The notes beneath the pieces are model-generated. The model was not told the origin of the DNA. It was given only the letters and a program-made list of their open reading frames with translations, and ran no database searches. The position numbers and the translations under genes were made by a program. From Lachnospiraceae bacterium (GTDB lineage Bacteria; Bacillota; Clostridia; Lachnospirales; Lachnospiraceae), in contig JAHZHB010000051.1 of NCBI GenBank assembly GCA_019420465.1, positions 1-6,693 of the forward strand: 6,693 nt of DNA, written 5' to 3'. Below, piece by piece: positions 1 to 5,773 of this stretch. Positions within the stretch are counted from its first letter, which is position 1; each line of letters starts with the position of its first letter.

Positions 1-259
1 AGTAAAGCTGCAGTTTTTTCCTGTAGGTGGAGGACTGCACCAGGGTGGAGGTATCCAGGGTGACCAGCTGCTGCCCGAGGACAAAAAAGATCATTGTCAG
101 GAAGAAACCGCACACCACGTTTCTGCCCCGGGTGGCAATTTCCAGACAGGTGCCAAAGGTGAACAGGCAGAGACCCAGTAACAGATTTGTTTTTACACCC
201 GAGCTGAATCTTGACAAAGCAAACAGCGCAAAGAAACCATTGTTTTTCGTCTTATCCAT
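1..259 (-). CDS. Membrane protein, probable second ABC-2-type permease subunit (partial, 3' end outside window)
   Basis: The ATG at 259-257 opens 86 codons that run to the left edge with no stop, so only the N-terminal part is visible. It begins MDKTKNNGFFALFALSRF and has two hydrophobic stretches at about residues 24-38 and 47-65, which suggests an integral membrane protein. The start lies one base after the stop of the upstream membrane-protein gene, and GGAGAG inside the last codons of that gene serves as its ribosome binding site. The gene is therefore the fourth member of the GntR-ABC-permease operon. In YtrA-type operons the ATPase is usually followed by two hydrophobic proteins, so a second permease half is the natural guess. 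That role is inferred from position; the visible residues show no specific family motif. Confidence 0.7.
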   Translation of the reverse strand, partial: MDKTKNNGFFALFALSRFSSGVKTNLLLGLCLFTFGTCLEIATRGRNVVCGFFLTMIFFVLGQQLVTLDTSTLVQSSTYRKKLQLY

Positions 260-260
260 T

Positions 261-938
261 TTATTTCTCTCCTTTCCCGAAATATGCATCATACCGGCGG
301 GACATATGCCAGCAGGATATGGCCGTTGCCAGAATTCCCAGAACCAGAAGTACGACACCTGTTCCGGCCATATATTCCAGATAAATATCCAGCCAGGCAA
401 AGACAAGAGCCATCAAAAGTTCCCATATGGTACTGCAGAGAATCGCACCAATCCAGTATATGCCAAAGGTATGTATATAACGCAAAACATTTAAAAACAG
501 GGTGTTTCCAAGGTACACAGCCAGTACAAGAATCACTGCGGTTTTGGCTGTAAAGGCAGTCTCCCCGCTGTACACAGCCGTGTATCTGTTCAGCCACAGT
601 GCGATCACTGTCAGTACGACCAGCTGTAAAAAGCGCCGGAGTGCATCCGCCAGAATGCCTTTTAACAGCAGCTTTTTCCCGGAATATGAGGACTGTAAGA
701 GTCCACAGACCGGCATAGCACCCTTTTTGCAGCGGTGGAACAGATCATTAAACACCATATAATCTCCCAGCAGGCCGAACAGACACCAGAGTTCCACCAG
801 ACTCAGCCTGCGGTCTCCTGCAATAAGAAGAGCAAACAGCATATCCACAAGATACAGAAATACCGGCACCAGAAGAAACAGGCAAAGGCTGTACAGCTCC
901 GAATACAGGATGCCGTAAATATTGGTCTTTCTTTTCAT
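261..938 (-). CDS. Six-helix membrane protein, probable ABC-2-type transporter permease
   Basis: A 225-residue protein rich in Leu, Val and Ile. Hydrophobic segments lie at about residues 15-40, 46-64, 102-117, 131-151, 157-186 (long, possibly two helices) and 191-209. A basic stretch at 66-93 lies between the second and third, and the tail is charged (RRYDAYFGKGEK). This fits a transmembrane subunit of an ABC-2-type exporter. There is no catalytic motif, so the assignment rests on topology and on its place directly after the ATPase gene. Five bases separate it from the ATPase stop, and AGGAGG at 954-949, inside the last codons of the ATPase gene, lies 10 bases before its ATG, so translation is probably coupled. 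It likely forms the membrane channel with the ATPase and the next gene. The substrate cannot be told; related operons respond to cell-wall antibiotics or envelope stress. Confidence 0.75.
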   Translation of the reverse strand: MKRKTNIYGILYSELYSLCLFLLVPVFLYLVDMLFALLIAGDRRLSLVELWCLFGLLGDYMVFNDLFHRCKKGAMPVCGLLQSSYSGKKLLLKGILADALRRFLQLVVLTVIALWLNRYTAVYSGETAFTAKTAVILVLAVYLGNTLFLNVLRYIHTFGIYWIGAILCSTIWELLMALVFAWLDIYLEYMAGTGVVLLVLGILATAISCWHMSRRYDAYFGKGEK

Positions 939-943
939 CTGCT

Positions 944-1858
944 TTATGCCTCCTGTCTTAATTCGCTGTGCTGTTTCATCACAGCCACAACGATCTGGGA
1001 CAGTGTCGGCGTCTGTAATGCAACATCCAGACCGGCCAGTTTTTCCGCATCATCGGCCAGGATGATCCCTTCAAAGCCCATACTGCTGCTTTCCATACTG
1101 TACATGACCGCTTCAGCAGCTGTTTTCGCAGAAAGCTCCCCGGTAACAGCTATGTATTTCTCTTTCAGATCTTCGACAAAGCCCTGCTCCACGATCTGTC
1201 CGTGTTCGACGATGATAACGTAGTCTGTCACATTTTCCATATCTGCGATATTGTGGGTGGAAAAGACAACAGATTTTTCTCCTTCATCCTCATTCAGGTA
1301 ATCCCGGATCATCATGCAGAGCTTTTCACGCATCAGCGGATCGAGCGGAGATGCCGGTTCGTCCAGCAGCAGAAGATCCGTCTTTCTGGCAAACACACCG
1401 GCCAGCATCAGTTTCGTCCGGCTGCCGTCGGAAAGTGTACTCACTTTCTTGTTTCTCTCCAGGATACCTTTCGTATACAGCGCCATATCCCCGCAGAGTG
1501 TATCGTAACGGTCTGCATCAAATCCCGCAAACAGCGTGGACTGGATCTTTCTGATCTGTCCCAGCGTCCACTGTGGCAGGTAGTACCCTGTTGTGCCCGT
1601 GTAGCCGATCCGTTCCTTTACAGTCGGATCTTTTTCCCGGTCTCTGTCGCTGTAGCTGCCAAAGAACGTCAGCTCACCCTTATAATCCAGCCGGATACCT
1701 GCCAGTATCTCCAGAAGCGTTGTCTTTCCGGCACCGTTCTCACCGATCAGTGCTGTGGCAAAGCCTTTGGGAATCTGAAGCTCTGGAATATCCAGTCTGA
1801 ACTTATCAAAAGTTTTCTCTATATTTCTGCCTGTGATCACATACCTATTTTCCATCAT
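944..1858 (-). CDS. ABC transporter ATP-binding protein (YtrB-like)
   Basis: A nucleotide-binding subunit that powers an ABC exporter on the inner face of the membrane. Numbered from the most upstream ATG at 1864, it has Walker A GENGAGKTT (41-49), signature LSDGS (144-148), Walker B LLLLDE (164-169), a D-loop SPLD (172-175) and the switch histidine in STH (H204). The signature departs from the usual LSGGQ, and the Q-loop region (about 88-98, GYTGTTGYYLPQ) has no Gln in the standard place. About 90 residues beyond the NBD form a C-terminal extension. Three ATGs are possible, at 1864, 1858 and 1855. GGAGG at 1869-1865 abuts the first but lies 6 and 9 bases before the others, so 1858 is chosen and 1855 remains possible. 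The start overlaps the end of the GntR gene, a common arrangement in YtrA-type operons. The domain call is firm; the substrate is unknown. Confidence 0.93.
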   Translation of the reverse strand: MMENRYVITGRNIEKTFDKFRLDIPELQIPKGFATALIGENGAGKTTLLEILAGIRLDYKGELTFFGSYSDRDREKDPTVKERIGYTGTTGYYLPQWTLGQIRKIQSTLFAGFDADRYDTLCGDMALYTKGILERNKKVSTLSDGSRTKLMLAGVFARKTDLLLLDEPASPLDPLMREKLCMMIRDYLNEDEGEKSVVFSTHNIADMENVTDYVIIVEHGQIVEQGFVEDLKEKYIAVTGELSAKTAAEAVMYSMESSSMGFEGIILADDAEKLAGLDVALQTPTLSQIVVAVMKQHSELRQEA

Positions 1859-2231
1859 GCTCATCCTCCAGTCTGATCAGTGTACGAAGTGTATCTACAA
1901 GTTCCTCTTCATCCAGTCCTGCGATTCTTGCAGACTGGATAGCTTCCAGAAGTGCATTCTCCACTTTTCTCAGATGCTGTTCCTTCAGCATCTGGGTATC
2001 CTGTGCATTGACATAATAGCCTTTTCCCTGTACAGCCGTAACCAGCCCCTCTTCGGCCAGCTGTTCATAGGCCTTCATGGTTGTGATCACGCTGATCTTC
2101 AGCTCCTTTGCCAGCCCCCGGATCGATGGCAGATATTGTCCCTGTGCAAATTTTCCCTCCAGAATATCTGTACGAAAGCTGTCAGCGATTTGCTGATAGA
2201 TTGGCACGCCTGTGTTCTGCAGTATTTTCAT
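1845..2231 (-). CDS. GntR-family transcriptional regulator, YtrA subfamily
   Basis: A 128-residue DNA-binding repressor. An N-terminal winged helix-turn-helix spans about residues 8-75, with typical GntR features: PIYQQIADSFR, LPSIRGLAKELKIS as the first HTH helices, TMKAYEQLAEEGLV as the recognition helix and following turn, and a QGKGYYV wing. After it comes only a short, mostly helical C-terminal part (about 80-124, leucine- and charge-rich), as in the YtrA subfamily, rather than the large ligand domains of FadR or HutC types. Its length is usual for the subfamily. It is the first gene of the minus-strand operon, overlaps the ATPase start, and follows a strong promoter with dyads over the -10 box. 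Autorepression of the whole ABC operon, relieved by an inducer such as an envelope-acting compound, is the expected mode; the inducer is not visible here. Confidence 0.92.
   Translation of the reverse strand: MKILQNTGVPIYQQIADSFRTDILEGKFAQGQYLPSIRGLAKELKISVITTMKAYEQLAEEGLVTAVQGKGYYVNAQDTQMLKEQHLRKVENALLEAIQSARIAGLDEEELVDTLRTLIRLEDEHDGK
1865..1869 (-). promoter_or_regulatory. Ribosome binding site GGAGG that decides the ATPase start
   Basis: GGAGG on the minus strand, inside the last codons of the GntR gene. It touches the ATG at 1864 with no spacer, which would not allow initiation there. It sits 6 bases before the ATG at 1858 and 9 before that at 1855. Confidence 0.7.
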
Positions 2232-2260
2232 TCCTTTACCCTCACTTTAAAATCGCCTCA

Positions 2261-2294
2261 ACTGTTTATATGTTATATATACGCCTATAACAGT
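2261..2294. promoter_or_regulatory. Candidate GntR operator: nested dyads over the -10 box
   Basis: Two dyads share a region. The inner one has arms GTTATA (2272-2277) and TATAAC (2286-2291). The outer one has arms ACTGTT (2261-2266) and AACAGT (2289-2294), extendable through TATA with one base out of step. GT...AC-ended palindromes are typical of GntR-family operators. Their overlap with the -10 box and the first transcribed bases would suit repression. The AT-rich content makes chance pairing possible, so this is a candidate only. Confidence 0.45.
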
Positions 2295-2304
2295 CTATTG
2301 TCAA
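2276..2304 (-). promoter_or_regulatory. Promoter of the GntR-ABC operon
   Basis: On the minus strand, TTGACA (2304-2299) and TATATA (2281-2276) are separated by exactly 17 bases, a close match to the housekeeping sigma-factor consensus. The GntR start codon lies about 45 bases downstream of the -10 box. Confidence 0.75.
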
Positions 2305-2402
2305 CAGAAAATACAAAATATTCTAAAACAAAAACCTTACAGCTCTTTGCAAACCGGCGTAGTTTAAACCTCTGTTATCTTCTTTTTATCTTGATTTTTA
2401 TC

Positions 2403-2430
2403 TTGACTTTTTCTGTATTTAGCGTATACT
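2403..2430 (+). promoter_or_regulatory. Promoter of the MarR-MATE operon
   Basis: TTGACT (2403-2408) and TATACT (2425-2430) with a 16-base spacer, each five of six matches to consensus. Transcription would start near 2437, giving a leader of about 70 bases before the MarR start codon. It faces away from the GntR promoter; the two -35 boxes are about 100 bases apart. Confidence 0.7.
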
Positions 2431-2437
2431 TCTTATT

Positions 2438-2451
2438 GTTCTATTTAGAAC
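2438..2451. promoter_or_regulatory. Perfect palindrome, candidate MarR operator
   Basis: GTTCTA (2438-2443), a TT centre, then TAGAAC (2446-2451): a perfect 6+6 inverted repeat that begins about where transcription should start. MarR proteins bind short palindromes as dimers and usually repress their own operons from sites around the promoter, so position and symmetry both fit. Binding itself is inferred. Confidence 0.55.
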
Positions 2452-2490
2452 TTTTATATGACAGATCTCTGCCATATCCATTATCATCCT

Positions 2491-2497
2491 AAAGGAG
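2491..2497 (+). promoter_or_regulatory. Ribosome binding site AAAGGAG supporting a TTG start
   Basis: AAAGGAG lies 9 bases before the TTG at 2507. The first in-frame ATG, at 2528, is 30 bases away and has no such site in front of it, so the TTG is the likely start. Confidence 0.7.
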
Positions 2498-2506
2498 TCT
2501 GATATT

Positions 2507-2953
2507 TTGAATACAACTGAACATCTGATGCAGTTCCGTCGGATCACCAAGCTGCATGAACACATTATCAAAAAAATATGTGAAACCTATCAACTGTCAC
2601 TGTTGGAAGGCACCGTCTTATGCTTTCTTCATAATAATCCCGAAAAGGATACCGCCACAGACATTGTCGAGCTACGTATGCTTTCCAAAGGCAATGTCTC
2701 ACAGGCGGTAGACAGTCTCTGCTCACGGCAGTTTTTACAGCGAACCCCCGATACAGCCAATCGCAGGAAAATCCATTTGTCGCTGCTTCCTGCAGCACAG
2801 CCAGTAACCGAAGAAATAGACCAGATGCTTCTTTCTTTCCGCGACAGGCTGTTTTTGGGATTTACAGAAGAAGAAATACAGGTCTATACATCCTTTTGCG
2901 AACGCATAGCAAAAAACACACAAAAAGCCATGGAAGAGGAGGATACGCTATAA
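2507..2953 (+). CDS. MarR-family transcriptional regulator
   Basis: A 148-residue winged-helix regulator of usual MarR length. Helix 1 and the dimer region occupy about residues 5-30 and the C-terminal 98-140. The winged HTH spans about 35-92: SLLEGTVLCFLH leads in, then DIVELRMLSKGNVSQAVDSLCSR forms the HTH and recognition helix, and RTPDTANRRKIHLSL forms the wing, with the Asp and Arg-Arg pattern typical of the family (D82, R86, R87). It starts at TTG with a good ribosome binding site. Its stop overlaps the ATG of the MATE gene by one base (TAATG), so the two are cotranscribed and probably coupled. The usual logic is that MarR represses the operon until a toxic ligand, often an exporter substrate, releases it. 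A palindrome at the promoter supports autoregulation. The ligand is unknown. Confidence 0.92.
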   Translation: MNTTEHLMQFRRITKLHEHIIKKICETYQLSLLEGTVLCFLHNNPEKDTATDIVELRMLSKGNVSQAVDSLCSRQFLQRTPDTANRRKIHLSLLPAAQPVTEEIDQMLLSFRDRLFLGFTEEEIQVYTSFCERIAKNTQKAMEEEDTL

Positions 2954-4317
2954 TGCAGACAGAAGATAAAGACTTTCTCGCAACTGAACCACTTGGAAAG
3001 CTGCTGTTTCGCCTGTCGCTGCCCACGGTCACTGCCCAGATCATCAATATGCTTTACAATATCGTAGACCGTATCTATATCGGTCACATTCCCGGAAGCG
3101 GTGCTATGGCGCTGACCGGTGTCGGTGTCTGTATGCCACTGATCATGATCATCTCGGCTTTTGCCGCTCTTGTCGGCAATGGAGGTGCGCCACGGGCTTC
3201 TATTTTTATGGGAAAAGGGGAGCATGACGCTGCGGAAAAGACGCTTGGCAACTGCTTTACGATGCAGATCATCGTCTCTGTCCTTCTGACCGTATGTCTG
3301 CTTCTGTTCAGCCGTACGCTGCTTCTGGCCTTTGGTGCCAGTGAAAATACGATTTCCTACAGCGTAGATTACATGAATATCTATGCGCTTGGTACGATCT
3401 TTGTGCAGATGACGCTGGGTATGAATGCTTTTATCTCGACACAGGGATTTGCAAAAGTCAGTATGCTGTCCGTGCTGATCGGTGCTGTTTCCAATATCAT
3501 TCTTGACCCGATCTTTATCTTCGGCTTTGGACTGGGTGTAAAGGGTGCCGCACTGGCCACGATCATCTCACAGGCACTTTCCTGTATCTGGGTACTGCAT
3601 TTTCTGACAGGAAACACAACGTTCTTAAAGATCCGCCGGTGCAATCTGAGACTTTCCGCACCTGTTATCCTGCCCTGTCTGGCACTTGGACTCTCCATGT
3701 TTATCATGCAGGCGAGCGAAAGCATCATCTCCGTCTGCTTTAACTCTTCGCTGTTAAAGTATGGCGGCGATATCGCCGTGGGTGCCATGACGATCCTGAC
3801 CAGCGCCATGCAGTTTGCGATGCTGCCGCTGCAGGGTCTCGGACAGGGTGCACAGCCGATCTTAAGCTATAATTTCGGTGCAAAGCATGTGGATCGTGTG
3901 AAAGCTACATTTAAGCTTCTGTTGAAGGTAAGTCTGGGATATTCTACGGTGATGTGGGCACTGATCATGCTGTTTCCGGGGGCTTTCGCTTCGATCTTTA
4001 CGAACGAAGCCGAGCTTCTGACCTTTACCGCACATGCGCTTCGGATCTATCTGGCCTGCATTCTTCTGTTCGGTATCCAAATTGCCTGCCAGATGACGTT
4101 TACCTCGATCGGATGTGCCAAAGCCTCGATCATCGTGGCTGTGATGCGTAAATTCGTACTGCTGCTGCCACTGATCTTTATTCTCCCGCATATCTTTACG
4201 GGCAATCCAACCAGTGCTGTCTATATGGCAGAGCCGGTAGCGGATTTCTTTGCCGTGACATTCACGACATTTCTGTTCAGAAGTGAATTTAAAAAAGCGC
4301 TGCAGACACTGCAGTAG
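2953..4317 (+). CDS. MATE-family multidrug efflux transporter
   Basis: A 454-residue polytopic membrane protein of full MATE length, expected to export drugs or other organic cations in exchange for Na+ or H+. About twelve hydrophobic segments fall into two homologous halves. Family features include LPTVTAQIINMLYNIVDRIYIG in the first helix (23-44, with the usual asparagine and aspartate), a GNGGAPRASI-type loop (75-84), the NIILDPIFIF / GVKGAALAT block (181-203) and GLGQGAQPILSYNFGA (295-310), which mirrors the first-half loop. The pattern is closest to the MepA/DinF-like clostridial MATE proteins. The reading frame extends upstream to 2896, but that part lies inside the MarR gene. The ATG at 2953 is preferred: it overlaps the MarR stop and follows GGAAGAGGAGG (2932-2942). 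The pump belongs to the MarR operon and is the last gene of it. Substrate range cannot be read from sequence. Confidence 0.95.
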   Translation: MQTEDKDFLATEPLGKLLFRLSLPTVTAQIINMLYNIVDRIYIGHIPGSGAMALTGVGVCMPLIMIISAFAALVGNGGAPRASIFMGKGEHDAAEKTLGNCFTMQIIVSVLLTVCLLLFSRTLLLAFGASENTISYSVDYMNIYALGTIFVQMTLGMNAFISTQGFAKVSMLSVLIGAVSNIILDPIFIFGFGLGVKGAALATIISQALSCIWVLHFLTGNTTFLKIRRCNLRLSAPVILPCLALGLSMFIMQASESIISVCFNSSLLKYGGDIAVGAMTILTSAMQFAMLPLQGLGQGAQPILSYNFGAKHVDRVKATFKLLLKVSLGYSTVMWALIMLFPGAFASIFTNEAELLTFTAHALRIYLACILLFGIQIACQMTFTSIGCAKASIIVAVMRKFVLLLPLIFILPHIFTGNPTSAVYMAEPVADFFAVTFTTFLFRSEFKKALQTLQ

Positions 4318-4351
4318 GGCAGACGTTGTCTTGTTGCAGCAGAGCACTTTA

Positions 4352-4404
4352 TCAAAAATTAAGGGAGTTCCCGCTATACCTCATGCGGAAACCCCCTTAT
4401 TTTG
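4352..4404 (-). terminator. Bidirectional-looking terminator, better paired on the minus strand
   Basis: A 14-bp stem (4361-4374 with 4385-4398) around a 10-base loop. In a minus-strand transcript all 14 positions pair, two as G-U wobbles, and the hairpin is followed by AATTTTTG. In a plus-strand transcript the same two positions are A-C mismatches, followed by TTATTTT. So it probably evolved to end the minus-strand kinase gene, now a remnant, and may also stop MATE transcription 45 bases after its stop codon. Confidence 0.7.
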
Positions 4405-4466
4405 TACATATATATGACAAGAGCCGATTTTCGAACTTTTTTCCTGCTGTAAAGATATGTCTGCGC

Positions 4467-4858
4467 TTATTTCACATCCTCCTTCCGGAAAGTGTTGCCG
4501 CATGCGGCAACAGCTACCCGAAGATCCTTCATATCCAGCGGTTTTGATATATGGGCATCCATGCTCGCCTGCCGGCTGCGCTCGATGTCCTCCTGAAAGG
4601 CATTGGCCGTCATAGCGATGATCGGAATAGTGGCTGCGCAGGGATGTGTGCTGCTTCTGATCTGTCTGGTTGCTTCATAGCCGTCCATAACCGGCATCTG
4701 TATATCCGTCAGAACAGCAGAATGCCTCCCACTCTCTGCGTTTCATGAATTTCCAGACGGATATGCCCCTCCTGCGGCGTATATTTGACCGCATTGGACA
4801 GAATATTCATCGGTGTACGGATATCATGGCTCATATTGGTCAGAAAGCAAGTATTCAT
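4467..4858 (-). pseudogene. Collapsed hybrid sensor histidine kinase / response regulator remnant
   Basis: Three conserved pieces of one hybrid kinase remain in order on the minus strand. From 4858, a short frame reads MNTCFLTNMSHDIRTPMN, the HisKA H-box with phosphoacceptor His at 4828-4826. It runs in frame straight into ILSNAVKYTPQEGHIRLEIHE, the N-box of the HATPase domain; the roughly 100 residues that normally separate them are gone. That frame stops after about 49 codons. In a different frame from about 4739 comes AVLTDIQMPVMDGYEATRQI, a receiver domain with its Asp at 4706-4704, then IIAMTANAF (switch Thr) and HISKPL (conserved Lys), ending at the TAA at 4469-4467. The sensor N-terminus (TAG at 4861-4859), the second HisKA helix, the G-boxes and the first receiver strand are all missing. 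No ribosome binding site precedes the ATG. Intact relatives are large membrane-anchored phosphorelay kinases of 700 residues or more. This copy cannot signal. Confidence 0.85.
4493..4512. repeat. Perfect 20-bp palindrome
   Basis: TGTTGCCGCA (4493-4502) is followed directly by its exact reverse complement. In RNA it would make an 8-bp stem with a CATG loop. It lies at the 3' end of the kinase remnant, where it encodes the tail after the receiver domain (VAACGN on the minus strand). Its function is unknown. Confidence 0.8.
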
Positions 4859-4860
4859 CT

Positions 4861-5194
4861 ACTGAGTGAACAGCAAGTAAAACTCTGTCATATATCTTAC
4901 ACAGTATCGTTTTCGTTTGTCAATATTATCAGGGAGCTATTCCTGTTTTTCATAGCAATTTACTTGGATTACACTTCCCTGTAGAAAACACCCGCTGAAT
5001 CATGTTCTTATATATCCGTACAGCAAATGTTCAGGCAGGCCTCTGCTTTGCAAAGGCAGAACAAACTTCTGATTATATGTTTATATGCGTGCTGGCTACA
5101 CAGATTTTTTTAGTACAGTTGCATATTTTCATTTATGCCTCTTAGCTGTATAGTAAATTGTGACAATACTATTAAATTTCTGGAGTATATATCT
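4861..5194. other. AT-rich intergenic spacer between the kinase remnant and the CHR genes
   Basis: No credible gene in either direction: the frames here are short, lack family motifs and lack ribosome binding sites. On the minus strand, TTGACA (4923-4918), an 18-base spacer and TAAGAT (4899-4894) could be the surviving promoter of the kinase gene. A small hairpin (4930-4935 with 4940-4945, then five T) and an imperfect dyad around TTTGCAAA (5042-5060) are visible but weak. A possible promoter for the CHR genes lies at 5126-5154. Confidence 0.6.
5126..5154 (+). promoter_or_regulatory. Possible promoter of the CHR pair
   Basis: TTTTCA (5126-5131), a 17-base spacer and TATAGT (5149-5154). The -10 box is good (five of six); the -35 box is weak (four of six). 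It would give a leader of about 35 bases before the ATG at 5195. Confidence 0.35.
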
Positions 5195-5773
5195 ATGCAT
5201 ACACAGGCAACCCCTTCGCGTACACATATCCTGCGAAGTCTCTTCTTTTCCACACTGTATCTGAGCGCCTTTACCTTCGGAGGCGGCTATGTGATCGTAA
5301 CCTTAATGAAGAAAAAATTTGTGGATAAATACCACTGGATCGATGAACCGGAAATGCTTGATCTGATCGCGATCGCGCAGTCTTCTCCGGGAGCGATCGC
5401 TGTCAACGGCGCGATTGTGATCGGCTATAAGCTGGCCGGTCTTTTGGGTGTACTGACGGCGGTGCTGGCTACCGTTATCCCGCCGTTTCTCATTCTGTCT
5501 GCGATTTCTGCCTGCTATACGGCATTTCGTTCACTTACTGTGATCAACTGGATGCTAAAAGGAATGCAGGCCGGTGTCGGTGCGGTGATCGTGGATGTGG
5601 TCTTTGAGATGGCCTCGGGCATTGTGAAGCAAAAACAGTTTGCTGCCGTCGTTCTGATGATTGTGGCCTTTATCGCCAACTACTGTTTTCAGGTCAGTGC
5701 GGTGGTGATCGTGCTGTGCTGTCTTATTCTCGGACTCCTTCTTACTCTGCTCAGAGAGAAAGGAGGCCATTAG
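5195..5773 (+). CDS. Short-chain CHR (chromate transporter family) protein, first subunit
   Basis: A 192-residue membrane protein equal to one CHR domain, half the size of the fused ChrA proteins of Proteobacteria. Family marks are FTFGGGY (26-32) and the QSSPGAIAVN block (62-71) with the following GYKLAG. Hydrophobic helices lie at about 82-108, 121-140, 149-162 and 166-186. The second motif normally reads PGPIA; here the second Pro is Ala. The frame is open from 5135, but the ATG at 5195 is chosen because TGGAG lies 9 bases before it and the family alignment starts just after. It abuts the second CHR gene. Known split pairs need both halves for chromate efflux, the two inserting in opposite orientations. 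In an anaerobe the natural substrate may be another oxyanion or may be unknown, so the family name is safer than the function. Confidence 0.9.
   Translation: MHTQATPSRTHILRSLFFSTLYLSAFTFGGGYVIVTLMKKKFVDKYHWIDEPEMLDLIAIAQSSPGAIAVNGAIVIGYKLAGLLGVLTAVLATVIPPFLILSAISACYTAFRSLTVINWMLKGMQAGVGAVIVDVVFEMASGIVKQKQFAAVVLMIVAFIANYCFQVSAVVIVLCCLILGLLLTLLREKGGH

Noticed and set aside
1202..1876. 224-residue plus-strand frame opposite the ABC ATPase
   Set aside because: It is the antisense shadow of a gene with clear ATPase motifs; its own translation has no recognisable domain.
1833..2492. 219-residue plus-strand frame across the GntR gene and divergent promoter region
   Set aside because: It is antisense to the GntR gene and then runs through AT-rich promoter DNA, giving low-complexity Leu/Phe/Ser sequence without a domain.
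2896..2952. Upstream extension of the MATE protein
   Set aside because: These codons lie inside the MarR gene in another frame and add a basic, non-family N-terminus; the ATG at 2953 has the ribosome binding site.
4930..4950. Small hairpin followed by five T as a terminator
   Set aside because: Only six pairs with one wobble, and no plus-strand gene ends in front of it.
4745..4984. 79-residue plus-strand frame
   Set aside because: Antisense to the kinase H-box and N-box remnant and then AT-rich spacer; no motif and no convincing ribosome binding site.
5042..5060. Imperfect dyad TCTGC-TTTGCAAA-G-GCAGA as an operator
   Set aside because: One base out of register, far upstream of the CHR promoter, and no nearby regulator to bind it.
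5135..5194. Upstream extension of the first CHR protein
   Set aside because: The added 20 residues are not CHR-like and overlap the likely promoter; the ATG at 5195 has TGGAG at proper distance.
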